Shown piece by piece: positions 26,210 through 35,437 of a stretch of 64,000 nt of DNA (its first letter is position 1; each line of letters starts with the position of its first letter). Source of the stretch: Actinobaculum suis (lineage in GTDB: Bacteria > Actinomycetota > Actinomycetes > Actinomycetales > Actinomycetaceae); contig NZ_FNAU01000010.1 in NCBI RefSeq assembly GCF_900102025.1, forward strand, positions 24,866 to 88,865. Direction: 5' to 3'. The notes under the pieces were generated by a model that was not told the origin of the DNA, ran no database searches, and saw nothing but the letters and a program-made list of their open reading frames with translations. The translations under genes and the position numbers were made by a program.

Positions 26210-26584
26210 TGGAGATGCGGGGAATCGAACCCCGGTCCGATGGTACCTACTGAAGACTTCTCCGGGTGCAGTTCGCTTGCTAGTTATTTTCGGCTCCAGG
26301 GTTCCACGCGAACCAGGCCCTGACGAACCTATCTACTAAATGTCGGAGACGAACCCGTAGCAGGCCCGCCACCCAGTGGCTTTCTAAACGATGCCGGACC
26401 CCTAGCGGAAAGCTACGCTAAGGCCGACAGATTTCGAAGCTCGCTATCTTAGGCAGCGAGGGCGAAATCGGTGCTCTTGTTCTTGTTGGCACCTATTGGT
26501 TTGCAGAGATCGTTATCGAGTGGACCCTGCCTCCTCGACCCGCTTCCCTCCAACTAACTACCACCGTCGAAACCGATCATCCCC
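26210..26584 (-). ncRNA. ssrA: Transfer-messenger RNA
   Basis: About 375 bases. The 5' end GGGGATGATCGGTTTCGACG is the conserved tmRNA start and pairs with CATCTCC at the 3' end to form the tRNA-like acceptor; a T-arm GGTTCGATTCC precedes it. The tag reading frame runs from 26490 to a TAA at 26449 and encodes ANKNKSTDFALAA, ending in the protease signal ALAA. The 3' CCA is not encoded (ACAA follows). SmpB is encoded just upstream on the same strand, as expected for the trans-translation pair. Confidence 0.95.
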
Positions 26585-26601
26585 TATGCGGTTATGAACC
26601 A

Positions 26602-26646
26602 ACCCGAGAAATCACTAACCCAGAACTTCTCGGGTATAACAGTATA
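26602..26646 (-). promoter_or_regulatory. ssrA promoter and leader hairpin
   Basis: On the minus strand TATACT (26641-26646) with TGGCAT 17 bases upstream could be the ssrA promoter. The 5' leader would then begin with a 9-bp hairpin (ACCCGAGAA...TTCTCGGGT, 26602-26635) that is removed when the mature 5' end at 26584 is made. Inferred from sequence only. Confidence 0.45.
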
Positions 26647-26695
26647 GCTGATCTGTTCTACTTATGCCAGCCCTACCAGGTCAGGCCCCTACTTA

Positions 26696-26738
26696 CACCG
26701 GTGTTTTCGCGCCACTAGGCTTCTTCGCAACACCGGTG
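26696..26738 (-). terminator. Hairpin after smpB
   Basis: Arms CACCGGTGTT and AACACCGGTG (10 bp) around a 23-base loop, 60 bases after the smpB stop. Each arm is also nearly self-complementary. No T-run; it may only partly terminate. Confidence 0.45.
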
Positions 26739-26797
26739 CTTGCGCAAACTGATCGTTTCTAATGCTCCCCTAGGTTCCCGCGGCACTAACAGCCACG

Positions 26798-27328
26798 CTA
26801 CCTGACGAGCCCTTCACGGCGTCGGGCCGCACTCATTGCGCGTTCTGCTTCCCGATCAGCTTCTCGCCGCTTAATGGTTTCGCGCTTATCCCATTCTTGT
26901 TTACCGCGAGCCACGGCGATTTCCAGCTTGGCGATCCCGCGAATGAAATACAGTTCCAAGGGCACAATGGTGTAGCCCTTCCGGTCTGCCGCCTGCGCAA
27001 GCTTGGCAATCTCGCGCTTGTGCAACAACAGCCGCCGTTTCCGGGTTGGCGCGTGATTCGTCCACGAGGCCATCGCATACACCGGAATATTGATGCCATG
27101 CGCCCAAGCTTGTAAGTCTTCGTCGATTTCCACCCACGCTTCTGTAATCGAGGCGCGGCCCATGCGAAGTGCCTTGACTTCCGTGCCTGCCAGGGAAAGC
27201 CCGGCCTCGTAAGTGTCCTCAATAAAATAATCGTGCCGAGCCTTGCGGTTGCGGGCAATCACCTGCTTCGCATCTGCCGCTGCCTTCGCTTTCTCCCCTG
27301 CCGAAAGCTTCCCTCGCTTTTTAGCCAT
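26798..27328 (-). CDS. smpB: SsrA-binding protein
   Basis: 176 residues; binds the tRNA-like domain of tmRNA and brings it to stalled ribosomes. The OB-fold core is intact (ARNRKARHDYFIEDTYEAG, LAGTEVKALRMGRA, RKRRLLLHKREI, KGYTIVPLELYF) and the basic C-terminal tail that enters the mRNA channel is present (KRETIKRREADREAERAM). ATG at 27328 follows AAGGGGGATGAG. An N-terminal extension of about 20 residues is typical of actinobacterial SmpB. Confidence 0.97.
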   Translation of the reverse strand: MAKKRGKLSAGEKAKAAADAKQVIARNRKARHDYFIEDTYEAGLSLAGTEVKALRMGRASITEAWVEIDEDLQAWAHGINIPVYAMASWTNHAPTRKRRLLLHKREIAKLAQAADRKGYTIVPLELYFIRGIAKLEIAVARGKQEWDKRETIKRREADREAERAMSAARRREGLVR

Positions 27329-27379
27329 CTCATCCCCCTTCTCTCTTCGCTACCGTACTGAGCGCCTATCGTACCCGTT

Positions 27380-27585
27380 AGCGTGCACGATCCCCCGGGC
27401 GCGTTTCCCTGGTTGCGAGTTCCCCAGGTTGCGCCGCTTCCAAGTTGCGCATTCCCCTGGTTGCGCGTTTGCCGTTTGTGCATTCCCTGGTTACGCGCTC
27501 CCTCGCCTGTATATTTGCGGGTTGTGCGTTTCCCTGGTTGCGAATTCCCCAGGTTGCGCGTTCCACTAGTTGCGCGTTTGCCCAG
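27380..27585. repeat. Degenerate minisatellite upstream of smpB
   Basis: About ten diverged copies of a 16-20-bp unit like TTCCCTGGTTGCGCG fill the gap between smpB and the membrane protein gene. Copies differ in length, so it is an old array. Confidence 0.8.
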
Positions 27586-27590
27586 CGGTG

Positions 27591-28478
27591 TTAATCGCGA
27601 GTGGCCCGGTTGTCCCGGAAGGAGAACCAAAGAAATACGAACACAAATATTAGGTCCACGATTGCCGGTGCGGTAACATCCAGCAGGTGCATGCTAAAGA
27701 AATACTGCGTGGCTGCTTGATCAGTGGAAGCCGTAAAAGCGAAAACCAGCCCGAGCACAAAAGCCGCAATCGATACCGCCAGGCCGATTAGCGCTAGAGT
27801 TCGCCGCACCTGCCGCGAACCCAACATGCGCCGGATTAGCAGCAAAACCACGGAAACCGCCAACCCCAAAGAGAAGAACAGCGTCCCGGTAGAATATGGC
27901 GAGTCCACTAGCTTCGCCCGATCCCACACGAACCAGGCAAGCACAATCGCCAAGGCGCCGGTAAGAATCTCCCACCAGCCATTCGACTCACGCACCGCAG
28001 CTGCTGTGCTCCCAGTTTTCGTACCGGCAGCCTTATCCCACGCTGCTTTCGTAGCTCCCCCAGAAGCCGCTCCCCCAGAAGCTCCCCCAGAAGCCGGTTT
28101 ACTGGTGGCTTGCTTACCTGCAGACTGCTTCCCGGCAGCTTTCCCCGGGCGCCCGAAAATTGACTTGCGCGCAGTCTTGCCAAGTTTATTCGCAGTTTTT
28201 CCGCCGGGCGTCTTGCTCGGTTCCCCAGTATTTGCCGCGGTTTCGTTTTCTTTCCCGCGCGCACCTGCCGAGATTATCGACGTCGGCTGCAAAACTTGCC
28301 GCCCGCCGCTACTTTCCTGCCCGGTAGCTGCCGTTTTGGTCGGGAACGCCGCCGCGTTAGGGTTAGCGTTGGTGGCCGCGTACGACGCCGGATCTTCCGC
28401 CCCTTTTTCAGTTCTGCCAGATTCGGACGCCGGGCCCTGTGGAGCCGTAGCGAATTGGCCTTTTTCCTCAGTTGCCAT
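27591..28478 (-). CDS. Membrane protein with long disordered N-terminus
   Basis: 295 residues. The first 165 are hydrophilic and low in complexity (Gly/Ala/Lys/Ser, with ASGGASGGAASGGATK). The rest has four membrane segments (ILTGALAIVLAWFVW, LFFSLGLAVSVVLLL, LIGLAVSIAAFVLGL, IVDLIFVFVFLWFSF). No family recognised. ATG at 28478 follows GAGGGCTCACATT. It lies between the M23 peptidase and smpB in an otherwise conserved cluster. Confidence 0.68.
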   Translation of the reverse strand: MATEEKGQFATAPQGPASESGRTEKGAEDPASYAATNANPNAAAFPTKTAATGQESSGGRQVLQPTSIISAGARGKENETAANTGEPSKTPGGKTANKLGKTARKSIFGRPGKAAGKQSAGKQATSKPASGGASGGAASGGATKAAWDKAAGTKTGSTAAAVRESNGWWEILTGALAIVLAWFVWDRAKLVDSPYSTGTLFFSLGLAVSVVLLLIRRMLGSRQVRRTLALIGLAVSIAAFVLGLVFAFTASTDQAATQYFFSMHLLDVTAPAIVDLIFVFVFLWFSFRDNRATRD

Positions 28479-28530
28479 AATGTGAGCCCTCATTCCCGAA
28501 GCGAACCTTGCTTACCCGGACCTTTCAATT

Positions 28531-29871
28531 CTAGAACCCGGGGAGCGTCATGGGGTCGATAACCTGGCCGTCTTTCCAAATTTCGAAATGTACGTGGCAG
28601 CCGGTCACCATGCCGGTTTGGCCCGTCCAGCCGATAATATCGCCGCGCGAAACCCGCTGGCCAACGCTTACATTGAAACCGGAAAGATGGTTGTACACGG
28701 CCACGTAACTCGAACCGTTGATATTGCCCAAATTGAGGATCACCTGGTTTCCGTGGGTGCCATTGCCCGCGGCCGGGCGCACCGCCGAAACCGTACCATC
28801 ACTGGCCGCAAATTGCGGATTTCCGCACGCGGAACGCAAATCAACACCGTTGTGGAACCAACGCTGCCCATCGAAGGGATAGATCCGCCACCCGAAGGGC
28901 GAGGTCACGTAGAGCGGGCCGGAAATTGGCGGGATAATCTGCTGGCCGGTATTCGGCGCGCTACCTCCGCGGCCACCGCCACCGCCACCTCCGCCGCTCC
29001 GCGGGGCTGCCGCAGCAGCTTGCCGCTGGCGTGCTTCTTCGGCTGCCTTGCGCGCATTTTCGGCGTCGATAGCCGCGATTTGCGCGGCCGTGGAATCACG
29101 GTCGGCAGCCATCTGGTTTAGAGAAGCTTGGAAAGCGTCCTTTTGCCCTTCCAAGGCTTTTTGCTGATCAGAAATCGAAGCTTCCAGTTCATCTAGAGCC
29201 TGTTTCTTTTCGGTAGCCGCCTGTTCTTTCTGTTTTTTATCGGCCAAAGCTTGATCGGCCTGGGCTTTCAATTCCCCGATTTCCGATTCCACGGCAGTCT
29301 GGCGTTGCTGGCGCATACGGTTACTCGCCGTCGTTTGCGAAACCTCGGTCAAAGTTACCGACTGGACGCGTTGCGCGGTCTCGTTCGCAGCAAAGGCAGT
29401 CAAAAAATCTTCGGAAGATTGGGAGCCCACCAGGAGCTCTACCGTAGAAGGCGTGGTTTCACCCCGGTATTGGGCGCGGGCGATTTCCCCAATCTGATCG
29501 CGGGTTTGGGCGAGCTTCTCCTCCCCCGCTTTTATCTCCGTGCCAATCGTTTCCAGTTCCCCTTGGGCAGCGTCCAAGCGGGCCCCTACCGCTTCCTGTT
29601 CACGCTGGGCTGTGGCTACTTCTGCTTGCGCATTTGCCAGTTCAGCTTGGGCGCCCGGAAGCTTTCCCCGAGTTTCCTGCAAATCCATGTACACCTTTTG
29701 CAGGTTAACGTCCACACCTTCCAGTTCGGATTGAATGGATTCCATTTGCTGGGTTTGTTGCTCTTTTTGGCGTACCAAATCGTCGCGATCTGAGCCTTGG
29801 GCAGTTGTTTGCACCAAGGTCAAAGCCAACACCAAACCCGCAGCTAGCGGCATGAGCTTTCGCCGTGTCAC
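28531..29871 (-). CDS. M23-family peptidoglycan hydrolase with coiled coil
   Basis: 446 residues: signal peptide 1-26, a long coiled coil (about 28-275), a Gly-rich linker with eight glycines, and a C-terminal M23 (LytM) domain with HNGVDLRS, YNHLSG and HVHFEIW. His of HNGVD, its Asp, and His of HVHFE are the zinc ligands, so the enzyme should be active. The layout is that of EnvC- and RipC-type cell-separation proteins, whose coiled coil is contacted by FtsX. The position after ftsEX supports this. GTG at 29871 is the likely start, with GGAGG a little far upstream. Confidence 0.9.
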   Translation of the reverse strand: MTRRKLMPLAAGLVLALTLVQTTAQGSDRDDLVRQKEQQTQQMESIQSELEGVDVNLQKVYMDLQETRGKLPGAQAELANAQAEVATAQREQEAVGARLDAAQGELETIGTEIKAGEEKLAQTRDQIGEIARAQYRGETTPSTVELLVGSQSSEDFLTAFAANETAQRVQSVTLTEVSQTTASNRMRQQRQTAVESEIGELKAQADQALADKKQKEQAATEKKQALDELEASISDQQKALEGQKDAFQASLNQMAADRDSTAAQIAAIDAENARKAAEEARQRQAAAAAPRSGGGGGGGGRGGSAPNTGQQIIPPISGPLYVTSPFGWRIYPFDGQRWFHNGVDLRSACGNPQFAASDGTVSAVRPAAGNGTHGNQVILNLGNINGSSYVAVYNHLSGFNVSVGQRVSRGDIIGWTGQTGMVTGCHVHFEIWKDGQVIDPMTLPGF

Positions 29872-29966
29872 CCTTTATTCAATCCTCCTTCTCCGGATTA
29901 TATGAACTGCCGGGCCCCGAGCCCCTTATTTATCTACTGCTATCCACACTGTTATCTACCGCAAAC

Positions 29967-30881
29967 TTATACCCGCACATACCGGCGCAAAGAGAGCCAG
30001 GAGGCAAAGCCTGCCACCAGCACCGCGCCGATTATTAGCCAGGGGGCGAGTATCCACACATCGGCGGTGCCCACGATTTTCATCCACGGCAAAGCGGCGC
30101 CGATCCAGTCTTCGAGGAAGAATTTTGCTACCAAAAATAAACCGCCCACGGAGAGCAGTGATCCCATTAGGGCTGCGATAGCTCCTTCCAGCACAAAGGG
30201 TAATTCAATGAAGAAGTTTGAAGCTCCCACCAGGCGCATAATCCCCGTTTCCGTGGCGCGTGACATCGCGGAAAGGCGAATCGTCGTCGGGATTAGTAGC
30301 AGAGCCGTGAGGATCATGACCCCAGCCAACAAACCAGCCACCACGGTAAACCTATTCATCACCGCGAAAATCGGTTCTAACTGTTCGCGTTGGTCACGCA
30401 CCACTTCTACCCCGGGCCGGCCGGAAAGCTGATCGGCCACCACCTGGTACTGCTGCGGATCCTTGAGCTTAATGCGGAAGGAAACCTGCATTTGATCAGC
30501 GGTAATATCTTCCGTCCAGGCGGTATCTCGCATCTGTTCCCGATAGTTTTGCAGCGCCTGTTCTTTCGTTTCAAACATAACGTTTTCTACGTAGGCCTGC
30601 ATTTCGGGAGTTTTCAGATAAGCATCAATATCGTCAATTTGTTCCTGGGTGGCTTCTCCGGCCGCGCAAGCTTCGGTCACGCCATTGCGCGGGCACATGA
30701 AAACGGAGACTTCTACTTTGTCATACCATTCGTCTTTCAGATTGGAAATCTGGGTTTGCAAAAGCGCCCCCGCTCCCACGAACAGCAGGGAAACGAAAGT
30801 CACGAGCATAACGGAAGCCGTCATGGCTTTATTGCCAACCAGTCCCTTAAAGGTCTGCGAAATAATAAAGCGGAAACGCAT
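29967..30881 (-). CDS. ftsX: Cell division protein FtsX
   Basis: 304 residues with the FtsX topology: a first membrane segment near 20-42, an extracellular domain of about 130 residues (two cysteines, CPRNGVTEACAAG), and three C-terminal segments. With FtsE it regulates peptidoglycan hydrolases at the septum. Its start overlaps the ftsE stop by one base (TAATG). The likely target hydrolase is encoded next. Confidence 0.95.
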   Translation of the reverse strand: MRFRFIISQTFKGLVGNKAMTASVMLVTFVSLLFVGAGALLQTQISNLKDEWYDKVEVSVFMCPRNGVTEACAAGEATQEQIDDIDAYLKTPEMQAYVENVMFETKEQALQNYREQMRDTAWTEDITADQMQVSFRIKLKDPQQYQVVADQLSGRPGVEVVRDQREQLEPIFAVMNRFTVVAGLLAGVMILTALLLIPTTIRLSAMSRATETGIMRLVGASNFFIELPFVLEGAIAALMGSLLSVGGLFLVAKFFLEDWIGAALPWMKIVGTADVWILAPWLIIGAVLVAGFASWLSLRRYVRV

Positions 30882-31573
30882 TAGTTTTGGACCCCTCCGT
30901 ACACGCCACGGTCTTGATCGCGGACCACTACCCCGTTCGAAAGTTCGATCACGCGCTTGCGCATCTGATTCACAATCGCCGAATCGTGGGTAGCCATAAT
31001 AACCGTGGTTCCCTGCCGATTAATGCGATCCAGGAGCCGCATAATCGAAAGCCCGGTGTTGTTATCCAAGTTTCCGGTTGGTTCGTCTGCGAGGAGGATT
31101 TCCGGATGGTTTACCATCGCGCGGGCGATGGCTACACGCTGCTGTTCCCCACCAGACAGCTCGTGGATGCGCCGTTTTTCTTTCCCGTCTAGGCCAACCA
31201 TAGAAAGCACTTCCGGCACTTCGGTTTTGATCCGGTGCCGCGGCGCCCCAATTACTTGCAGGGCGAGCGCCACATTGTCATACACGTTCTTATCCATGAG
31301 CAAACGGAAATCTTGGAACACGGTGCCAATCTGGCGGCGCAAGAAAGGTACGCGCCGCTGGGAGACCTGCGAAAGATCTTTCCCCAAGACTTCCACGTGC
31401 CCGGCGGTAGGCCGCTCCTGCACAATAATGAGCGAAAGCATCGTGGATTTTCCGGAGCCCGAAGGGCCTACCAGGAATACGAATTCCCCTCGGTTGATAT
31501 TCAAGTTGACCCCGTCGAGTGCGGGTTTCGCACCCTTCTGGTACAACTTCGTTACGTTACTGAATCTGATCAT
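30881..31573 (-). CDS. ftsE: Cell division ATP-binding protein FtsE
   Basis: 230-residue ABC ATPase. Walker [11 protein letters not shown] near residue 36, signature [14 protein letters not shown] near 139, Walker [12 protein letters not shown] near 160. Full family length. ATG at 31573 has a modest AGG upstream. Coupled to ftsX. Confidence 0.96.
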   Translation of the reverse strand: MIRFSNVTKLYQKGAKPALDGVNLNINRGEFVFLVGPSGSGKSTMLSLIIVQERPTAGHVEVLGKDLSQVSQRRVPFLRRQIGTVFQDFRLLMDKNVYDNVALALQVIGAPRHRIKTEVPEVLSMVGLDGKEKRRIHELSGGEQQRVAIARAMVNHPEILLADEPTGNLDNNTGLSIMRLLDRINRQGTTVIMATHDSAIVNQMRKRVIELSNGVVVRDQDRGVYGGVQN

Positions 31574-31655
31574 ATAAGTTGCCTAGCTCGAGACGTTTCG
31601 CGCTTACCCTACGAAACTCAACTGGAATTCGCGCGGCGGCGCGCCGCATTTCCCG

Positions 31656-32792
31656 TTATTGTTCTCCTTCGTGTGTTTCGCCAGTGGCCCGCCACCGGAT
31701 TCCGGCCTCAATGAAGCCATCAATTTCGCCGTCGAACACCGCATCCGTGTTCCCCGTCTCATACCCGGTGCGCAGGTCTTTTACCATTTGGAAGGGCTGG
31801 AGCACATAGGAACGCATCTGGTTTCCCCAGGAGGCTTTAATATCGCCGCGCAGTTCCTTCTTTTCCGCTTCTTCTTCTTGCTGTTTCAGGAGCAGCAACC
31901 GCGACTGCAACACCCGCATTGCCGCCGCCCGGTTTTGGATCTGCGATTTTTCATCCTGCATAGAAACCACGATTCCGGTAGGAATATGCGTGATTCGCAC
32001 GGCCGAATCGGTAGTATTCACGGACTGCCCGCCCGGGCCGGAGGAACGGAAAACATCTACCCGGATTTCCGAATCGGGAACCTCAATATGGTCGGTTTGT
32101 TCAATAACGGGGATTACTTCCACCGCGGCAAAAGAAGTTTGCCGCCGGCTTTGATTATCGAAGGGCGAGATGCGAACCAAACGATGCGTTCCTGCTTCCA
32201 CGGAAAGCGTGCCGTACGCGTAGGGTGCTTTTACCTCGAAGGTCGTGGATTTTATGCCCGCTTCTTCCGCATAAGACGTATCGAGCACTTTCGTGGCATA
32301 TCCGTGATGCGCCGCCCAACGTAAATACATTCTTTGTAGCATTTGCGTAAAGTCGGCGGCGTCTACCCCGCCCGCACCCGCACGGATCGTAACCACCGCT
32401 TCTCGCTCATCGTATTTTCCGGAAAGCAGGGTACGAATATGCAGGTCATCGAGCTCTTTTTCGACGTCATTAATTTCCGTGCGCAAATCTGCGTAAATAG
32501 CTTTCGCGGATGCGGCGTCGGTTTCCGCTTCTTCTTCCGCGATTTCGAGGAGCGCTTCGATATCGTCAATGCGATTCTCCATCGCGGTTAGTTTCGCTAG
32601 TTCGCCTTGCACGTGGCTGAGCCGCGAGGTCACCGCTTGCGCGTGTTCCGGATCATCCCACAGATCCGGAGCGCTCGATTCGCGGGTAAGTTGCGCTATT
32701 TGTTCCCGCAGTTTCGCGGGGTCAGTAACTGCCTCCACCTGCGTGAGAACCGCGCGGAGTTTTTCAATACTTTCTGCATACTCGCTTGCCAC
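31656..32792 (-). CDS. prfB: Peptide chain release factor 2
   Basis: 378 residues. Recognises UGA/UAA: the tripeptide SPF ([15 protein letters not shown]) and the catalytic GGQ ([16 protein letters not shown]) are both present. The reading frame is continuous, so there is no programmed frameshift as in E. coli prfB. The start is uncertain: GTG at 32792 gives the N-terminus closest to the family ([16 protein letters not shown]) but its ribosome site is weak; a TTG at 32834 adds 14 residues. First gene of the prfB-ftsE-ftsX-M23 cluster. Confidence 0.94.
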   Translation of the reverse strand: MASEYAESIEKLRAVLTQVEAVTDPAKLREQIAQLTRESSAPDLWDDPEHAQAVTSRLSHVQGELAKLTAMENRIDDIEALLEIAEEEAETDAASAKAIYADLRTEINDVEKELDDLHIRTLLSGKYDEREAVVTIRAGAGGVDAADFTQMLQRMYLRWAAHHGYATKVLDTSYAEEAGIKSTTFEVKAPYAYGTLSVEAGTHRLVRISPFDNQSRRQTSFAAVEVIPVIEQTDHIEVPDSEIRVDVFRSSGPGGQSVNTTDSAVRITHIPTGIVVSMQDEKSQIQNRAAAMRVLQSRLLLLKQQEEEAEKKELRGDIKASWGNQMRSYVLQPFQMVKDLRTGYETGNTDAVFDGEIDGFIEAGIRWRATGETHEGEQ

Positions 32793-32839
32793 GCGTTCCA
32801 GGCTACCCCACCGCCGCGCCTGATTTTGTGGCAAGTAAT

Positions 32840-33040
32840 GCGGCTAATAGGGGTAGGCGGGTAGGTGCGTATGTAGGCGAGCAGGTAGGCGCGCAGGTTG
32901 ACGAGCAGGTAGGCGCGTGAGCAGATACGCGAGCAGACAGGCGAGCAGGTAGGCGCGCGAGCAGATGCGCGAGCAGACAGGCGAGCAGGCATGCGCCTGA
33001 GCAGATACGCGAGCAGGTGGATGCCGGGAGTGTGGATGCC
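32840..33040. repeat. GAGCAGGTAGGCGCG minisatellite between prfB and tadG-like gene
   Basis: Units of about 8-16 bp (GCGAGCAG, GGTAGGCGCG) are organised in a higher-order repeat of roughly 48 bp, with the segment GCGAGCAGACAGGCGAGCAG present twice, followed by a GTGGATGCCGGGA duplicate. The remaining bases up to 33162 show no gene. Confidence 0.88.
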
Positions 33041-33162
33041 GGGAGTTGCGCGTACCCCGCCAGAAAAGTACTAGCCCGAAACGGCTCGGTACGAAGCAGC
33101 GCTGCTACGCGGCTTAAAGTCACGTGGTTTGGTGCTGCTGGTCAAGCCCGCGCTCGGTGCTG

Positions 33163-33819
33163 CTATCCAAGGTGAAGTTCGGCGCGGGCGGTGGCTTGCA
33201 GCGTCACGGTGAATTCGAAAAGGGGTACGGTTGTGGGTTTCTCCAATGTTACGACGACGCCGTTGCCCTCCACCCCGGTGGGAGCAACTACTTGTGCTTC
33301 TCCTGCCCCGGCGCGCGCAATTTTCCACACCTCCGTTTCCGCGGGCCGTAACCTGCCAGATGTAACTACCCGGCCGCCACTCGGTTCCGGACCGATAGTG
33401 CCGTGCGGCAAATAATAGGCCGCATCGTTGATTGAATTAGCCGCGCTGAGCGCCAAAGAATCAGCCCGGGCCAGCAAATCCTGGCGGGCCACATATAGCC
33501 CACCCACTCCGGCCAGGCCAATAATTACCGCGAAAGCCACGAGCCACATTCCCAGGCCCAACACCAAAAGATTCCCGCGCTCGCTTGCTCCCGCACCTGC
33601 TCCCGCATCATTCCGGTTGGGGCCTTCGGCAAACGGTAGCAACCAAGTTCGCGAAGGCGGCCGATGCCGTAGCTGCGACTGCCGCCGCGGCCGTTGCAGC
33701 CGCAGATGCCGCCCGCGCTGCCGCAGCTGCCGCAATTGCACCCGCGGCCGCCGCCGGCGCAAGAACATCAGCCACACCGGTTGCGCCAATCGGCGTCTTT
33801 TCTTGCGTATATTTTTCAC
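33163..33819 (-). CDS. TadG-like pilus assembly protein
   Basis: 218 residues. From about residue 80 it fits the actinobacterial TadE/TadG-like family: ERGNLLVLGLGMWLVAFAV, then ARQDLLARADSLALSAANSI, one membrane segment and an extracytoplasmic beta-rich part. The first 75 residues are extremely Arg/Gln-rich (RRRRPRVQLRQLRQRGRHLR), because the DNA there is a GCN-type repeat whose complementary frame is poly-Ala. GTG at 33819 has GGAGGGGAGG upstream, so the long form may be real, but a frameshift in the repeat cannot be excluded. Last gene of the tad block. Confidence 0.7.
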   Translation of the reverse strand: MKNIRKKRRRLAQPVWLMFLRRRRPRVQLRQLRQRGRHLRLQRPRRQSQLRHRPPSRTWLLPFAEGPNRNDAGAGAGASERGNLLVLGLGMWLVAFAVIIGLAGVGGLYVARQDLLARADSLALSAANSINDAAYYLPHGTIGPEPSGGRVVTSGRLRPAETEVWKIARAGAGEAQVVAPTGVEGNGVVVTLEKPTTVPLFEFTVTLQATARAELHLG

Positions 33820-33932
33820 CTCTGGTTCCTCCCCTCCTACTCATTACTAGCTGCTCTTTGGTCAACACTCTTTACTCACTATTTCCTTATTCCCCTGTTC
33901 CCTCTCGGTTACCGCTAAAACCGGTACCAGCT

Positions 33933-34355
33933 TTAGCTCGCGGGCATTTGCCGATAGCGGTCCACCAACATGGAATTGCTCCGAGTGATCTGCACCGCGG
34001 TACCGAAATACGGGATGGGAGCGCGGGCGTGAACAGAAATCGTGACGGTAGCTCCAGGCGTCAAACATGGATTATCTGAGCATTGCACCGATATGCCGCC
34101 GTTACTTTCCACGCCTTGATCTGCCAAAGCCTGCGCGGCCACACTCGCCGCCCGCCGCTCCGCCGAGGCTGTATCTCGCGCTTGCACGAATGCTCGCGCA
34201 GCTTCCCGCGCCGCCGTCGTGGCCGCACTACTCGCACTAAAAATCGACGCCGCCGCGAGCGCCAATACGATAAGTGAGACCCCAAAAATCGTCATGGCAC
34301 CTACGGCTTCTACAATCACGTTTCCGCGCTCGGCAGTATTTCCGTTTTGGTTCAT
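33933..34355 (-). CDS. TadE-like minor pilin
   Basis: 140 residues: a short N-terminus ERGNVIVEAVGAM followed by a membrane segment (about 17-40), as in TadE pseudopilins (Glu at about +5 of the mature form), and a C-terminal domain with a cysteine pair (CSDNPC). ATG at 34355 follows AAGGAGGGCACAT. Part of the tad operon. Confidence 0.82.
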   Translation of the reverse strand: MNQNGNTAERGNVIVEAVGAMTIFGVSLIVLALAAASIFSASSAATTAAREAARAFVQARDTASAERRAASVAAQALADQGVESNGGISVQCSDNPCLTPGATVTISVHARAPIPYFGTAVQITRSNSMLVDRYRQMPAS

Positions 34356-34397
34356 ATGTGCCCTCCTTCCTTGTTGTGCATGGGTTTTCCTTTCCTG

Positions 34398-34955
34398 TTA
34401 TTGCCATTCGACGAGGGCGTGGGCAGTTGCTCGCAGTGGCTGGCCGGCGGGCCCGAACATGTATATTTCGCCGCTAATTTGCGCTTCTACCTGTGCCAGC
34501 CCGCCTTGTTGTTGCAGTTTTGCTTCCAGCTCGCAGGCACACTGCGGCAAATCGCGGGCAAGCTGCTGGCGAGCGAGCTCTATGGAGTGTGGAGAGTTAT
34601 CCACAGCTATGGTGCGGGCGGCTCGCAGGGCGGCGTCATTAGCTTGACGTTGTATCCACACGTGCGCACCGATATAAGCAAGTGCCAAGAAGAGGAAAAT
34701 AATAGCGCCGGCAAGCATGGCAAAACCTACGACCGCCGAACCCTGTTCTCCGCCCGAAGCTGCCGGCCCAAAGGAGCCCTTGGCAAAGAACTCCTTATCG
34801 AAGGGCCTCTTGGCGCAGGGGACCTCACCGGAATGCCCCGTATCTAAGGGGCCCTTATCGGAAAGCCCCTTGCCCAAGGAGCCCTTTCCGTTACGTTCCC
34901 GGAAGGGTTTTGCAAGGTTGTTGATGCGGGCTTGGGGTCGCGGTTTTGCACGCAT
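34398..34955 (-). CDS. TadE-family protein with repeat-rich N-terminus
   Basis: 185 residues. The core (GSAVVGFAMLAGAIIFLFLA, then HVWIQRQANDAALRAARTIA) is a TadE-type pilin-like protein with a single membrane segment and a C-terminal CACELEAKL cysteine pair. The first 65 residues are low complexity (GSLGKGLSDKGPLDTG), encoded by irregular repeats, and longer than the few residues expected before such a segment. ATG at 34955 follows AGGAGGAAAC. Confidence 0.8.
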   Translation of the reverse strand: MRAKPRPQARINNLAKPFRERNGKGSLGKGLSDKGPLDTGHSGEVPCAKRPFDKEFFAKGSFGPAASGGEQGSAVVGFAMLAGAIIFLFLALAYIGAHVWIQRQANDAALRAARTIAVDNSPHSIELARQQLARDLPQCACELEAKLQQQGGLAQVEAQISGEIYMFGPAGQPLRATAHALVEWQ

Positions 34956-35041
34956 GTTTCCTCCTGTTCTGGTTGTGATTCAAATGGTTTCTGGGTTTTT
35001 CTTTGCTTCTATTTCTCCCTTGCTAGCGCTGGGACTTATTT

Positions 35042-35126
35042 GATGCGCGCCCTGGTACTTAGCTAGTGCCCGCGGCGAGGCTAGTTGATGCCTGCGCCGG
35101 GGCTTAGTCGGTGCCCGCGACGGGGT
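35042..35126. repeat. Short degenerate tandem repeat within the tad operon
   Basis: Three or four diverged copies of a 25-30-bp unit (about TTAGTYGGTGCCYGCGNCGGGG) lie between the pilin-like gene and the TadE-family gene. Confidence 0.7.
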
Positions 35127-35351
35127 TTAGTTGATGGTGTTAGTTAGGCGGGAAAGGGCGCTTTTGACGATGTCAACCAGAGCGGGCCCGGCAACCGCCC
35201 AGATTGCGATAACTAGGGCAACCGTCATAAGGGTGACCATCACCCAGCCGGGCACGTCTCCGGCTTCCGTCTCGTGGCGGTTACCGGGTGCAGCCCCGGG
35301 GCCGGTAAGGAATCCGGTGTGCAAGGTTGGGGTGTTCGCGGTGTTTTTCAT
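35127..35351 (-). CDS. Small pilin-like protein (DUF4244/Flp position)
   Basis: 74 residues with one hydrophobic helix near the C-terminal half (WVMVTLMTVALVIAIWAVAG). By position (after tadC, before TadE) and size it should be the major Flp-type pilin. The usual prepilin site (Gly followed by a Glu at +5) is not evident: the helix is preceded by HETEAGDVPG and lacks the +5 Glu. ATG at 35351 follows AAAGGCAAACC; an upstream start at 35411 has none. Confidence 0.7.
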   Translation of the reverse strand: MKNTANTPTLHTGFLTGPGAAPGNRHETEAGDVPGWVMVTLMTVALVIAIWAVAGPALVDIVKSALSRLTNTIN

Positions 35352-35437
35352 GGTTTGCCTTTCTGCGTTTTTGTTTTTCGGTTTGCGTTTGGTTGTGGCG
35401 AGCCTGAGCACAAGGCTTGCGGTCTACCACTTCCCCG

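Noticed and set aside
31656..32792. Programmed frameshift in prfB
   Set aside because: The reading frame is continuous from start to stop without an internal TGA.
32850..33010. CRISPR-like appearance of the GAGCAGGTAGGCGCG array
   Set aside because: No constant repeat/unique spacer alternation; units are contiguous and diverged, and no cas genes are present.
33608..33868. Ala-rich 86-codon frame before the TadG-like gene
   Set aside because: Composition comes from the GCN repeat; the TadG frame has the better ribosome site and carries the domain.
34601..34609. Single DnaA box in the TadE-family gene
   Set aside because: An isolated 9-bp match inside a coding sequence; expected by chance in a window of this size.
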